Origin: Planctomycetota bacterium
GTDB lineage: Bacteria; Planctomycetota; Planctomycetia; Pirellulales; PNKZ01
Length of the DNA stretch: 64,000 nucleotides
Assembly: GCA_018242585.1 (NCBI GenBank)
Contig: JAFEBQ010000045.1
Span: 33,599-97,598, forward strand
Reading direction: 5' to 3'
Under the pieces are notes generated by a model. The model was not told where the DNA came from and ran no database searches. It saw only the letters and a program-made list of their open reading frames with translations. The position numbers and the translations under genes are program-made. Shown piece by piece: positions 43,766 to 52,481 of this stretch (positions within the stretch are counted from its first letter, which is position 1; each line of letters starts with the position of its first letter).

Positions 43766-44818
43766 GTGGCACTGACCGATTTCCTGGCGGAACTCGATGC
43801 GCTGTTGGCCGACGGCCAGAAAGCCCTGGCCGCGGTCGCCGATCAGGCTGCGCTCGAAGCGGCCCGGGTCGAATACCTGGGAGCCAAGGCCGGCCGCCTT
43901 AAGTCCGTACAGCAGGCGCTCGGCGCGGTCGACAAGGCCGACAAGCCCGCCGCCGGCAAACGCTTTAACGAAGTGAAGACCTCGCTCGAAGCCGCATTGG
44001 AAGCGGCCAAGACGCGGCTCGATGGCCAGCCCGCCGCTACGAAGGCCGGCCCGCAGCTCGATCTGACCCTGCCGGGGCAGCGCGTCCGCCTGGGTCATCG
44101 CCACCCGCTGGTGCAGACGATCGCCGATCTGAAAGAGATCATGGGGCGGCTCGGCTTCAGCGTGGCCCAAGGCCCCGAGATCGAAGACGAGTGGCACAAC
44201 TTCGAGGCGCTGAACATTCCGCGCTGGCACCCGGCGCGCGACCCGCTCGAAAACTTCTATCTGTCGGTCGCGCAAAAGTCGGCCCCCATAGCCGCCGGCA
44301 GTGGCAAGTCCGACGCGCCGGGCCCCTGGCTGCTGCGCAGCCAGACCAGCACCGTGCAGATTCGGGTGATGGAAAAAACGCCGCCGCCGGTGCGAATCAT
44401 TTCGTTGGGGCGCGTCTATCGGCCCGACACGGCCGACGCCACGCACTACCCGATGTTCCACCAGATTGAAGGGCTGTTGATCGATCGGCACGTGACGATG
44501 GCCGACCTGAAGAGCGTGCTGCGGTTGTTCGCGCAAAGCTACTTTGGCGGCGACGTTCATATTCGCTTTCGCCCGTCGTTCTTCCCCTTTACCGAGCCCA
44601 GCGTCGAAGTCGACATGAGCTGGAACGACAATTGGATCGAGATGGGTGGCGCTGGCATGGTCGACCCGAACGTGCTGCGGGCCGTCGGTTACGACCCGGA
44701 CCAGGTGAGCGGCTTTGCGTTTGGCCTGGGGGTCGAGCGCGTCTGTGCCCGGCGTCACAACGTGACCGACATTCGCGAGTTTTATCGCAACGACGTCCGG
44801 TTCCTGGAACAGTTCTAA
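43766..44818 (+). CDS. pheS: Phenylalanyl-tRNA synthetase alpha subunit
   Basis: 350 residues from GTG 43766; a TTG at 43697 would add 23 residues unlike other PheS. The N-terminal 100 residues form the tRNA-binding coiled coil. The class II core follows with motif 2 ([14 protein letters not shown]), the [10 protein letters not shown] segment, [16 protein letters not shown] and motif 3 ([22 protein letters not shown]). Catalyses Phe activation and transfer to tRNA-Phe as the alpha half of the alpha2-beta2 enzyme. 14 bp before pheT. The insert [15 protein letters not shown] near residue 172 is longer than usual. Confidence 0.96.
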   Translation: MALTDFLAELDALLADGQKALAAVADQAALEAARVEYLGAKAGRLKSVQQALGAVDKADKPAAGKRFNEVKTSLEAALEAAKTRLDGQPAATKAGPQLDLTLPGQRVRLGHRHPLVQTIADLKEIMGRLGFSVAQGPEIEDEWHNFEALNIPRWHPARDPLENFYLSVAQKSAPIAAGSGKSDAPGPWLLRSQTSTVQIRVMEKTPPPVRIISLGRVYRPDTADATHYPMFHQIEGLLIDRHVTMADLKSVLRLFAQSYFGGDVHIRFRPSFFPFTEPSVEVDMSWNDNWIEMGGAGMVDPNVLRAVGYDPDQVSGFAFGLGVERVCARRHNVTDIREFYRNDVRFLEQF

Positions 44819-44832
44819 GAGGCTCGGCCCCG

Positions 44833-46875
44833 ATGGACATCACCACTGGCTGGCTGGGCGAATACGTCGACCTGTCGGGCATCACGGCCGAGGAATTGGC
44901 CAAGCGGCTGATGCTGGCCGGCTTGAACTTCGACGGCATGGCGAGCGTGCCGGCGGACGGACGCGCCAAGGGGCCGAACCATCTGATCAAGGTCGAGATC
45001 ACCAGCAACCGCCCCGACTGCCTGGGAATGATCGGCGTCGCCCGCGAGGTCGCAGTCCTCTGGCAGCGCGCGTTGAAGCCCCCCGCCGCGAAGCCGGCCG
45101 AGGGAAAAGCCCTCGTCGCCCAGGCGACCAGCGTGAAGATCGAATGCCCCGAACTGTGTCCGCGCTACACGGCCCGGGTGATCCGCGGCGTGCGAGTCGG
45201 CCCGAGCCCGGCCTGGATGGTCGAGCGCCTGCGCGCCTTGGGCATTGCCTCGATCAACAATGTGGTCGACATTACGAACTATGTGTTGATGGAGTGCGGC
45301 CAGCCGCTGCATGCCTTCGACTTTGCCAAGCTGGCCGGCGGGCAGATTGTGGTCCGCGAGCCGCGCGCTGGCGAAAAGCTCGAAGCAATCGACCACCGCA
45401 CCTACGAGCTGACCCCGGGCATGTGCGTAATCGCCGATCGGGACCGCGCGGTCGGCGTCGCCGGGATCATGGGTGGGGCCAGTACCGAAGTAACGACGAC
45501 GACTCGCGACGTGCTGATCGAAGCGGCCGAGTTCGACCCGTCGACCATTCGGGCGGCGGCGCGCAAGCTGAGCCTGCACAGCGACTCGTCCTATCGCTTC
45601 GAGCGCGGCGTTGACCCGGCCGGGGTCGATTGGGCTAGCCGCCGGGCGTGCGAGTTGATCCTGGAACTGGCCGGCGGCGAATTGTGCCAAGGGATCGTCG
45701 ACGCGGGCCGCACCGTGCCGGTGCGTGAGGCGATCGTTCTGCGCTTGGCGCAAATCCCGCGAATCCTCGGCATCGACGTCCCGGCCGATCGGGTCAAAAG
45801 CATTTTGACCTCGCTTGGTTGCACCGTGAGCCGCGATGCCAAGAGCGGGCAGCTTGCGGCCGTGCCGCCGACGTGGCGGGCCGATCTGTCGCGCGAGATC
45901 GACCTGATCGAAGAAGTCGCCCGCATTCACGGCTACGAAGCCATTCCCGAAGACGTCAGCGTGCCGATGGCCCGCTCGGCGCGGACGCCCGAGGATCGGG
46001 CGCTGGAGCGCGTGGGCGAGGCGCTCGTCGCACACGGCTTTGACGAAGCATTGACCGTCAGCGTGGTCGAGGAAGATTGGTCCGAAGCGTTCAGCCCGTG
46101 GACCGAGGCCGCGCCGCTGTCGATCCAGACGCCACTCTTGCGGCGGGCCACGCAACTACGGCGGAGCTTGATTCCCAGCTTGCTCGGCGCGCGGCGAACG
46201 AACGAATCGCTGGCCAATCCGGTGATCGAGCTGTTTGAAATCGCCAAGGTCTATCTCCCGCGCGGAAACGAACTGCCCGACGAGGCGTTGATGCTCGGCT
46301 TGGTCAGCGGGCGCGAGCTGCGGGCCATGAAGGGGGCGGTCGAGGCGATCGTGGCGCGGCTGAACCCGACGCTGGATTTGGCGGTCGAGCCTTACGCGCA
46401 TCCCTTGCTGGCAGCAGGGGAGGGGGCGCGGCTGACCCTGGCTGGACAGTTGGTAGGTTTTATCGGGCAGCTTAGCCAGGCGGGCATGAAGCGGTTCGAG
46501 CTGCGCCATCCGGCCACGGTGGCCGAGGTGAGCTTGCGGCCCTTGATGGACCGGACGCTGTTTGTGCCGCAGTACGTGAAGCTATCGACCCAGCCGGCGA
46601 TCACGCGCGATTTGAATCTGGTGGTCGACGAGTCGATTCATTGGAGCGACATCGAACAGACCATCCGCCAGCACGCCGGCCCGTTGCTCGAACAGATCGA
46701 ATATCGCGACACCTATCGCGATGCCCAGCGGTTGGGCGCCGGCAAGAAGAGCTTGCTGCTGTCGATTCAGTTGCGTCACGCCGACGCCACGCTCACCAGC
46801 GCCGAGGCCGACGCTCTGCGCGACCAGTTGGTCGCCGCCTGTCACACGGCGTTCGGGGCGCAACTGCGGGCGTAG
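44833..46875 (+). CDS. pheT: Phenylalanyl-tRNA synthetase beta subunit lacking the B2 OB domain
   Basis: 680 residues, against about 790-800 in most bacteria. The B1 start (TTGWLGEYVDLSGITAEELA) runs straight into IKVEITSNRPDCLGMIGVARE at about residue 55-75, so the EMAP/OB-fold B2 domain that normally lies between is absent. The B3/B4 editing domain (NNVVDITNYVLMECGQPLHAFD), the B5 part, the core pseudo-synthetase and a complete C-terminal anticodon-binding FDX-ACB domain (from about 585) are present. ATG 44833 is the natural start after pheS. Expected to function with PheS in the cytoplasm. Confidence 0.95.
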   Translation: MDITTGWLGEYVDLSGITAEELAKRLMLAGLNFDGMASVPADGRAKGPNHLIKVEITSNRPDCLGMIGVAREVAVLWQRALKPPAAKPAEGKALVAQATSVKIECPELCPRYTARVIRGVRVGPSPAWMVERLRALGIASINNVVDITNYVLMECGQPLHAFDFAKLAGGQIVVREPRAGEKLEAIDHRTYELTPGMCVIADRDRAVGVAGIMGGASTEVTTTTRDVLIEAAEFDPSTIRAAARKLSLHSDSSYRFERGVDPAGVDWASRRACELILELAGGELCQGIVDAGRTVPVREAIVLRLAQIPRILGIDVPADRVKSILTSLGCTVSRDAKSGQLAAVPPTWRADLSREIDLIEEVARIHGYEAIPEDVSVPMARSARTPEDRALERVGEALVAHGFDEALTVSVVEEDWSEAFSPWTEAAPLSIQTPLLRRATQLRRSLIPSLLGARRTNESLANPVIELFEIAKVYLPRGNELPDEALMLGLVSGRELRAMKGAVEAIVARLNPTLDLAVEPYAHPLLAAGEGARLTLAGQLVGFIGQLSQAGMKRFELRHPATVAEVSLRPLMDRTLFVPQYVKLSTQPAITRDLNLVVDESIHWSDIEQTIRQHAGPLLEQIEYRDTYRDAQRLGAGKKSLLLSIQLRHADATLTSAEADALRDQLVAACHTAFGAQLRA

Positions 46876-46912
46876 GCATCATTCGCCACGCCAATGCAGT
46901 CCGTCGCGCAAC

Positions 46913-46940
46913 AAAAAACCCAGGGGGTGGAACCCCTGGG
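46913..46940 (-). terminator. Terminator of the XRE regulator gene (possibly bidirectional)
   Basis: CCCAGGGG (46919-46926) pairs with CCCCTGGG (46933-46940) across a 6-nt loop. Six A residues on the left give a U-tract on the minus strand, 45 bp after the stop at 46985. It also lies 38 bp after pheT, so it may help end that operon. Confidence 0.78.
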
Positions 46941-46984
46941 CTGGTGTGACTTCAATTTGTGCTGTTTGTGGCGGACTGCTCGCC

Positions 46985-47551
46985 TCAGGCGTCGCCCCAG
47001 CCCTCGGGCATCATGAACTGCCGGGGCATGTGCAGCGAACGCTCGCGGCGGCGGCGAACCGAGTTCTGATCGGTCCAGGGGGTGATCCCTTCGAGCTCCG
47101 GCATGATCTCCTTGATCTGGCTGATCAGCGTCTCGCACAGCCGGCGGAGCGACGAGGTGTCGGCCCGTTCGTACAAGGCCGCGGCTGTTTTCATCAGCCG
47201 GACCATGCGAGCCCGTTCCATCACGGGTGGCGACAGCGGGGCGTTGGACTCGACCAGCAAGTCGGCCACCGGCACCTCGAGCACTTTCTGCCATTGGTAC
47301 AGTTGGCTCAGCAGCAGGTCGCAGCCAGGTTCTTCCTGGCGGCGGACTTCATCCTGGTCAACGTGCAGGTGAATGGCCACGCGGCGCAGGCTCAACCCTT
47401 GCTCGCGGCGAACGTCCTTTAACCGGTGCAGTCGCACGCGGCGGCCGTTCGACTTGGTCTCGCCGTGATGAGCGTGACGACTGTGCTCATGGCTTTCAAG
47501 CCGATCGTCGGAGACCGCTACTTCCTCGGTGGTGAAATGTCGCATTTCCAT
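46985..47551 (-). CDS. XRE-like helix-turn-helix protein
   Basis: 188 residues from ATG 47551. After a His-rich start (HSRHAHHG) comes a DNA-binding HTH at about 38-95: RLKDVRREQGLSLRRVAIHL, then QWQKVLEVPVADLL. The second half is helical (ERARMVRLMKTAAALYERAD). There is no effector domain. It is a monocistronic, probably autoregulated transcription factor with its own terminator. The regulon is unknown. Confidence 0.7.
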   Translation of the reverse strand: MEMRHFTTEEVAVSDDRLESHEHSRHAHHGETKSNGRRVRLHRLKDVRREQGLSLRRVAIHLHVDQDEVRRQEEPGCDLLLSQLYQWQKVLEVPVADLLVESNAPLSPPVMERARMVRLMKTAAALYERADTSSLRRLCETLISQIKEIMPELEGITPWTDQNSVRRRRERSLHMPRQFMMPEGWGDA

Positions 47552-48046
47552 ATCGCTTGATCTCACTCTGGGCGACCCCATCGCCATTGCCACGAGAAAC
47601 GAACTCGACGAACACGCGCGCGTGACTCAGCCATTAGGCGCGACAAAACAGATAACCATCGAACCGGAGATTGGGATCGCGAAGCCAATGACTCAACACA
47701 CTTCAGAACGCAACCAGTTCCCGCCGAAAGGAACCGTGTCGGACTTGGCTTTCCTGCCGAGACGTCAATCGTTTGACCCTGATTGACTGGCGGCGTGCCG
47801 CCGAATGGCCGCACGTCGCACTTAACGAATCTTAGGGGGGGCCAACCTTGTCGACAAGACCCCCAGTGCGACAAATCTTCGCGCCGCGCGGCACGTCCTA
47901 ACCATTGCTCGGCGCAAAGTTGCGCTGAAAAAACGAGTAGCAGCGAGGATTCATCCGCTGCCAGCACTGTGGGGGGGCCGATCAACGTGCGCCAGCGCGT
48001 GCCGTGGTGAATTCACCTTGCGGCGTCGCGCACCACGTCGTGCCGA
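47552..48046. other. 495-bp intergenic region, no gene recognised
   Basis: No convincing coding frame. Visible structure is limited to GGCGGCGTGCCGCC near 47788 and the palindrome GTGAATTCAC near 48007. The region must contain the promoter of the XRE gene; no good hexamer pair was identified. No member of the repeat families is present, unlike the other large gaps. Confidence 0.4.
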
Positions 48047-49252
48047 TCAGAGCGCGGCACGGTAAATCGCTTCGATCTCCCGGGGCGTGACCGCACGGGG
48101 ATTCACGCGCAGGATGCGCTTGATCAGGAATGCCTTCTCGGCGAACGTCGGCAACTGTTCGGCCCGCACGCCCAGCTCGCGCATCTGGGTGCGAATGCCG
48201 ATCCGGGCGCGCAACGCTTCGACCGCCGTGATCGCCCGTTCGGCCGCCGCTTCGGTCGACAGGCCGCGAATGTTTTCTCCTAACAATTCCGCCACCCGCG
48301 CCATTTGCGCCACGCGCACGGGCAGATTAAAACGCATCACGAACGGCAACAGCAAGCCGTTCCCCTCGCCGTGCGAGCAATGGGTCGCTCCGCCCAACGG
48401 GTATTCCATGGCGTGGACCAGCGCCACGCCGACGTTCGAGAACGCCAGCCCCGCCAGCGTCGCCGCCAGGGCCATTCCCTCGCGGGCCGCGTAGTTCGCC
48501 GGCTGTTCCACGGCCGTGGCCAGGTGTTGTCCAATGAGCGAAATGGCACGCTCGGCCAGACAATCGGCCAACGGATTGCGCCCCTGGTAGACACTTGGTT
48601 CCCCTTGCGGCAAAGGAAACTCGGCGTTATCGACCGCCGTGTAGGCTTCGATGGCGTGGACCAGCGCGTCGATGCCGCTGTCGGCCGTCACCTTCTTGGG
48701 ACAACTAAGCGTCAGGCGCGGATCGACCACGGCCAATCGCGGCCGCAGATAGTTGCTCATCACGCCGACTTTCACCTGATTCGTGGTGTCGGTCAGCACC
48801 GTGCCGGCCGTCACTTCCGAGCCCGTCCCCGAGGTGGTCGGCACACAGATCAGCGGCAACACTGGCCCCGCGACTTTGCACTCGCCGACATAATCGCGCA
48901 CTTGGCCACCGTGCTTCAAGAGCACCGCCACGATCTTGGCCAGATCCATGTTGCTGCCGCCCCCCAGGCCCAGCAGCCCATCGGGCGCGAATTGGCGAAT
49001 CTGCCCGGCCAGCGTCTCGGCCAGCTCGATCGACGGCTCTGGCGCGCCATCCTCGAAAGCGCGAACTTCAATGCCCGCCGCGGCGAGCGGCCGGCGCACG
49101 GCGTCGAGCGCGCCGGTCTTGGCCAGCACTCGATCGGTCAACACCGCCACGCGGCGCAGACCGAGATCGGCGACGAGCTTGCCGATCTGCTGTACGGCAT
49201 CGGCGCCGAATACCAAACTGCCGGCCGAATGAAAGTTCCAGGTCGTGCGCAT
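48047..49252 (-). CDS. Iron-containing alcohol dehydrogenase
   Basis: 401 residues. GLGGGSNMDLAKI at about 96-108 is the NAD-binding GGGSxxD motif; TTSGTGSEVT follows. Metal ligands are expected in HAIEAY, HAMEYPLGGATHCSHGEGN and nearby Asp/His. Family III alcohol dehydrogenases use Fe2+ or Zn2+ to interconvert alcohols and aldehydes in the cytoplasm. It could act with the aldehyde dehydrogenase at 39195, but they are not adjacent. Upstream, at 49269, is a perfect 11-bp palindrome. Confidence 0.92.
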   Translation of the reverse strand: MRTTWNFHSAGSLVFGADAVQQIGKLVADLGLRRVAVLTDRVLAKTGALDAVRRPLAAAGIEVRAFEDGAPEPSIELAETLAGQIRQFAPDGLLGLGGGSNMDLAKIVAVLLKHGGQVRDYVGECKVAGPVLPLICVPTTSGTGSEVTAGTVLTDTTNQVKVGVMSNYLRPRLAVVDPRLTLSCPKKVTADSGIDALVHAIEAYTAVDNAEFPLPQGEPSVYQGRNPLADCLAERAISLIGQHLATAVEQPANYAAREGMALAATLAGLAFSNVGVALVHAMEYPLGGATHCSHGEGNGLLLPFVMRFNLPVRVAQMARVAELLGENIRGLSTEAAAERAITAVEALRARIGIRTQMRELGVRAEQLPTFAEKAFLIKRILRVNPRAVTPREIEAIYRAAL

Positions 49253-49268
49253 GGTTCAAGTTCCTTTA

Positions 49269-49291
49269 GCCCCCGGTCAATGACCGGGGGC
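49269..49291. promoter_or_regulatory. Perfect palindrome upstream of the alcohol dehydrogenase gene
   Basis: GCCCCCGGTCA and TGACCGGGGGC are perfect complements with one base between them, 17 bp before the ATG of the minus-strand dehydrogenase gene and 45 bp after the ABC permease stop. It could be an operator or an end-of-transcript hairpin for the ABC operon. Not enough U residues follow for a standard terminator. Confidence 0.5.
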
Positions 49292-49335
49292 CATGTGCGT
49301 TACTACGACGATCAGTTTCGCGTCAGTAAGATTCG

Positions 49336-50094
49336 CTAACTCAAATCTCGATACTCACGCCGCGCAAAAACCACGGCCGCGATCAACAACGGCACGACGG
49401 TCCACGTCAGCAACGCCCACTGGGCGCTGGCCACATCGATCGATTCGAACAAATCGCGGCGCAGCCCCTCGGGCATGCCGACGCTGTGCATCCAACTGCG
49501 GGCATAATAGTTGATTGCCAACCGCTTCACGATCCCCGGCGCGTTGCCGAGCATGGTCTCGAAGAACACGGTGTAAATCAGGGCCGCGATCGTCGCGTGC
49601 CGGAACAGCACGGAAAACATCAGGAACAACGCCCCATACGCCGCCGCAAGGGCCAACAACGGCCCCAGGTAGAGCGGAAACGCCACCCGCCCCACGTCCC
49701 CCGCCAGGCGGCACGCCAGGGCAAAGCTCACCGCGATCAGCCCCAACGTCAGCGGCAACGTCGCCACCCATTTCGCCGCCAGAATCGCCGGACGTGAAAT
49801 CGGCCGGATCAGGATGAACAACAGCGTGCGATCTTCCCGATCGCCGCCGATGCTCGTGGCGCTGAACGCCACCACGCACAGGGGCAGCACGACCGAAGCA
49901 AAGCCAAAGAAGATCAGCCGGCCGCTGAAGTAGTTGAACGCCCAGCCCAGGTCGATGGTCCGCCCCAGCTCATAGCGCCACACAGTCACGCCAAACACCA
50001 CCAAAGGGAACCAGACCATCAGCGTGCTGCGCGACCACAACAGCCGGCGAAACGACAACCACAACAGCATCAGCCAGGCCCGCAGGTGCATCAT
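49336..50094 (-). CDS. ABC transporter permease
   Basis: 252 residues from ATG 50094, overlapping the stop of the ATPase gene (ATGA). Six hydrophobic segments are expected, starting TLMVWFPLVVFGVTVWRY. Between TM2 and TM3 is GDREDRTLLFILIRPISRPAILAAKW, a cytoplasmic loop typical of ABC-2 type exporters. A longer open frame exists in another phase of the ATPase gene but is not real. Works with the ATPase at 50091 and the permease at 51045. Confidence 0.82.
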   Translation of the reverse strand: MMHLRAWLMLLWLSFRRLLWSRSTLMVWFPLVVFGVTVWRYELGRTIDLGWAFNYFSGRLIFFGFASVVLPLCVVAFSATSIGGDREDRTLLFILIRPISRPAILAAKWVATLPLTLGLIAVSFALACRLAGDVGRVAFPLYLGPLLALAAAYGALFLMFSVLFRHATIAALIYTVFFETMLGNAPGIVKRLAINYYARSWMHSVGMPEGLRRDLFESIDVASAQWALLTWTVVPLLIAAVVFARREYRDLS

Positions 50095-51008
50095 GGCGCG
50101 CGGCGCTCCAAATAGCCGAACACCGCGGCCGTGTTGGCGTCGAGCGTCTCGACCCGGCTCACGCGCCAGCGCTCGTCGCCCAGCAGCCCGCCCAGCGAAG
50201 CAAAGAACGGGGCAGGATTGCTCACGCTGACATCGATCCCGCCGTCGCGCAGGGCCACGGTCACCACCTCGACCAGGTTCACAAGCCGGGCCGCCAGCGA
50301 GCGCGGCTCGGCCGTATCGATCGCCACCAGCAGCGGCTCGCGACTGAGGTGTTGTCGAATCTCGGTTACGTCCCCCAGGGCCATCAGCCGCCCGCGGCTG
50401 ACGAACATGATCTGGTCGGCCACCGCGTCGACCTCGTCGAGCAGGTGGGTCGAGACGACAATCGTCTTGCCCTGCGCCGCCTGGCGTCGCAGGAGTTGGT
50501 TCATGTGATGCCGGCCGCCGGGATCGATGCCGGTCAACGGCTCGTCGAGCAACAGCAACGGAGGATCGTGGACCAACGCCTGGGCCAGCTTCACGCGCTG
50601 GCGCATGCCGTGACTGCAGGCGGCCAGCTTGCGCCGCGAGAGTTTCGTCATTTCGACTTCTTCGAGCGCGCGGTCGGTGCGCTGGCGCGATTCGCGGCGC
50701 GAATAGCCATAGAGCGACGTCATCGCCAGCACAAACTCGCCGACAGTCATCTCCTCGTAGAAGCTGTTGACGTCGGGGCAATAGCCGAACAACCGCTTGG
50801 CCCGCGTGCTCCAGGCCGAGACACCGTCGAGCGTGACGCTTCCCAGGCGAGGGCGAATCTGGCCGCTGGCCAGCTTGATCAGGGTGCTCTTGCCGGCGCC
50901 GTTGGAACCCAACAAACCGGTGATGCCCGGCCCGAGCGCGCAACTGACGTTGTTGACCCCCAGCACGGGTCCGTAGTACTTGGTCACTTTGTCGAAAACG
51001 AGTTGCAT
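50091..51008 (-). CDS. ABC transporter ATP-binding protein
   Basis: 305 residues. Walker A GSNGAGKST at about 34-42; signature SHGMRQRVKLAQAL at about 132-145; Walker B LLLLDEPLTGID at about 152-163; H-loop in VVSTHLLDEVDAV. The C-terminal 80 residues are the usual DUF4162-like extension of ABC-2 exporters. It energises export across the inner membrane with the two adjacent permeases. Substrate unknown; similar three-gene sets export lipids, polysaccharides or gliding-related components. Confidence 0.93.
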   Translation of the reverse strand: MQLVFDKVTKYYGPVLGVNNVSCALGPGITGLLGSNGAGKSTLIKLASGQIRPRLGSVTLDGVSAWSTRAKRLFGYCPDVNSFYEEMTVGEFVLAMTSLYGYSRRESRQRTDRALEEVEMTKLSRRKLAACSHGMRQRVKLAQALVHDPPLLLLDEPLTGIDPGGRHHMNQLLRRQAAQGKTIVVSTHLLDEVDAVADQIMFVSRGRLMALGDVTEIRQHLSREPLLVAIDTAEPRSLAARLVNLVEVVTVALRDGGIDVSVSNPAPFFASLGGLLGDERWRVSRVETLDANTAAVFGYLERRAP

Positions 51009-51044
51009 CGGCGGCTATGACTTACGCTACTCGCCCCAGGGAAT

Positions 51045-51935
51045 CTATTTCACAACGTCGACGGCCCGGACGCGATAAACCAAGGCCGCTAGCGCCACGG
51101 TGCCAATGAAGAACAACACCGCGGCCGCCTGGGGCACGAGGGTCAGCTCCTCGGCATCGACATGCGCGCCAAAGAAGAGCGAGCTGACCCGGTGAATGTC
51201 GAACCAGGGGTCGAGCAGCTTCCAGGCTTCGTCCCCGGCCTTGTCGGCCAGCACGGTGGCCATCTGGTTCAACAACAGGAACATGCTGCACCAGGCGATA
51301 ACGATCGGCCCGGCCCGTTCGAGCCAGGCCGAGATCGCGGCGAGCAGGGTGCTGAGCACGGCGCTGAGCATCAGCCCGTAGGCCAGGATGCCCCCCAGCA
51401 CGTGCCAGTTCGCCTGCCAATACTCGAACGAGCTGGTGAGCATGCCGTACTCGATGAACAGGAACAACGTCGGCACGACAGTGGTCAACGCGACCAACGC
51501 GCTGATCGCCAGCAGCTTGCCGGCAATGTAATGGCGGCGTTCGATCTTGCGCGACAGATAGAACGGCATGACCTGTTGGCGGAAGTCGGCCCCCACCAGC
51601 AAACTGCCCGAGAAGGCCAGCAGCAACATCACCACCACGCTCTGCTGATCCATGAATCGGGTATAGCCGGTTTCCTGGCCGCTGCGCACTTCGCCCGAAA
51701 AGCCGGCCCGCTCGGCAATGATCTCGCTGAACTGGGTGGGCAGCTTTAACTGGGCAATCAAGTAAACGATGAACGCCGCCTTGAGCAGATTGGTAACCGC
51801 CAGCGCCAGCAAGACCCAATAGGCCTTGCGGCGAATCACCTGCAAGAGCGTCACACGAACCAGCGCGCCGACCGCCCGCCAGGGAGATCCCAGCCGGCCG
51901 TCCCAGGCATGATAATGAGCGCGATCAAGGAGCAT
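51045..51935 (-). CDS. ABC-2 type transporter permease
   Basis: 296 residues from ATG 51935; upstream in-frame starts (to 52001) add a basic, GC-rich stretch and are less likely. Membrane segments include AYWVLLALAVTNLLKAAFIVYL, VVVMLLLAFSGSLLVGADF and LAISALVALTTVVPTLFLFI. The large loop between TM1 and TM2 (about 60-100) is extracytoplasmic. Stop lies 36 bp before the ATPase start, so it opens the three-gene operon. Confidence 0.78.
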   Translation of the reverse strand: MLLDRAHYHAWDGRLGSPWRAVGALVRVTLLQVIRRKAYWVLLALAVTNLLKAAFIVYLIAQLKLPTQFSEIIAERAGFSGEVRSGQETGYTRFMDQQSVVVMLLLAFSGSLLVGADFRQQVMPFYLSRKIERRHYIAGKLLAISALVALTTVVPTLFLFIEYGMLTSSFEYWQANWHVLGGILAYGLMLSAVLSTLLAAISAWLERAGPIVIAWCSMFLLLNQMATVLADKAGDEAWKLLDPWFDIHRVSSLFFGAHVDAEELTLVPQAAAVLFFIGTVALAALVYRVRAVDVVK

Positions 51936-52138
51936 CAGTCGTACCGTCAGCAGGGTGCATCGCCAGCGGCGCTCGCCCCACGAGCGGCCAGCAGCCGGCA
52001 CAGCCTATCGCGCCCGCGCGCGTGCTGGCAAGCTGGCTCGTTCGGAAAGAGAGAATTGAACCACGGAGACACAGAGGGCACAGAGAAAGAAGAGGGAGGG
52101 GACTAACCACAACGACACGACGTGAGGAGGGAAGGAAT

Positions 52139-52360
52139 TTGAACCGCAAAGACGCAAAGGACGCTAAGCAGAAAGAGGGAAGAGACGTTCGACCACGACG
52201 ACACGACGGGCACGACGTCGGAAAGATTAAGAATGCGAAGGGTTCGAGGACTTTTCTCTGTTTCTCTTCTTACGTCGTGTTCGTCGTGTCGTCGTGGTCG
52301 ACTTCTTTTCGTCCGGCATTCTGTCTTCTTTGCGATCTTTGCGTCTTTGCGGTTCATATT
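52139..52360. repeat. Doubly nested inverted repeat, family C with an inner GACGACACGACG element
   Basis: Outer arms TTGAACCGCAAAGACGCAAA and TTTGCGTCTTTGCGGTTCA are the family C ends (also at 11215-11376). Nested inside, GTTCGACCACGACGACACGA pairs with TCGTGTCGTCGTGGTCGAC. To the left, at 52060, AACCACGGAGACACAGAGGG belongs to the CACGGAG family but has no local partner. These elements fill the 546-bp gap 51936-52481, and part of them reads as an open frame fused to the next gene. Confidence 0.85.
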
Positions 52361-52481
52361 CCTTGCCGGGTCACAGCGCGTCGTCGTGGTTGGAAAGTCC
52401 GTTTTCCCCGTGCTACGATGTCGGACGTTTGCCTGGCTTTGCCACTTGCCCGCCCCATACACCTGCCGCAAGGAATCTCGC

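Noticed and set aside
49336..50943. 535-codon open frame on the minus strand spanning the ABC ATPase gene
   Set aside because: Only its last 252 codons have membrane-protein character; the rest is an out-of-phase shadow of the ATPase gene, which has all Walker motifs.
52233..52481. In-frame N-terminal extension of the large alpha/beta hydrolase
   Set aside because: It translates the nested inverted repeat; the signal peptide begins at ATG 52482 after a good ribosome site.
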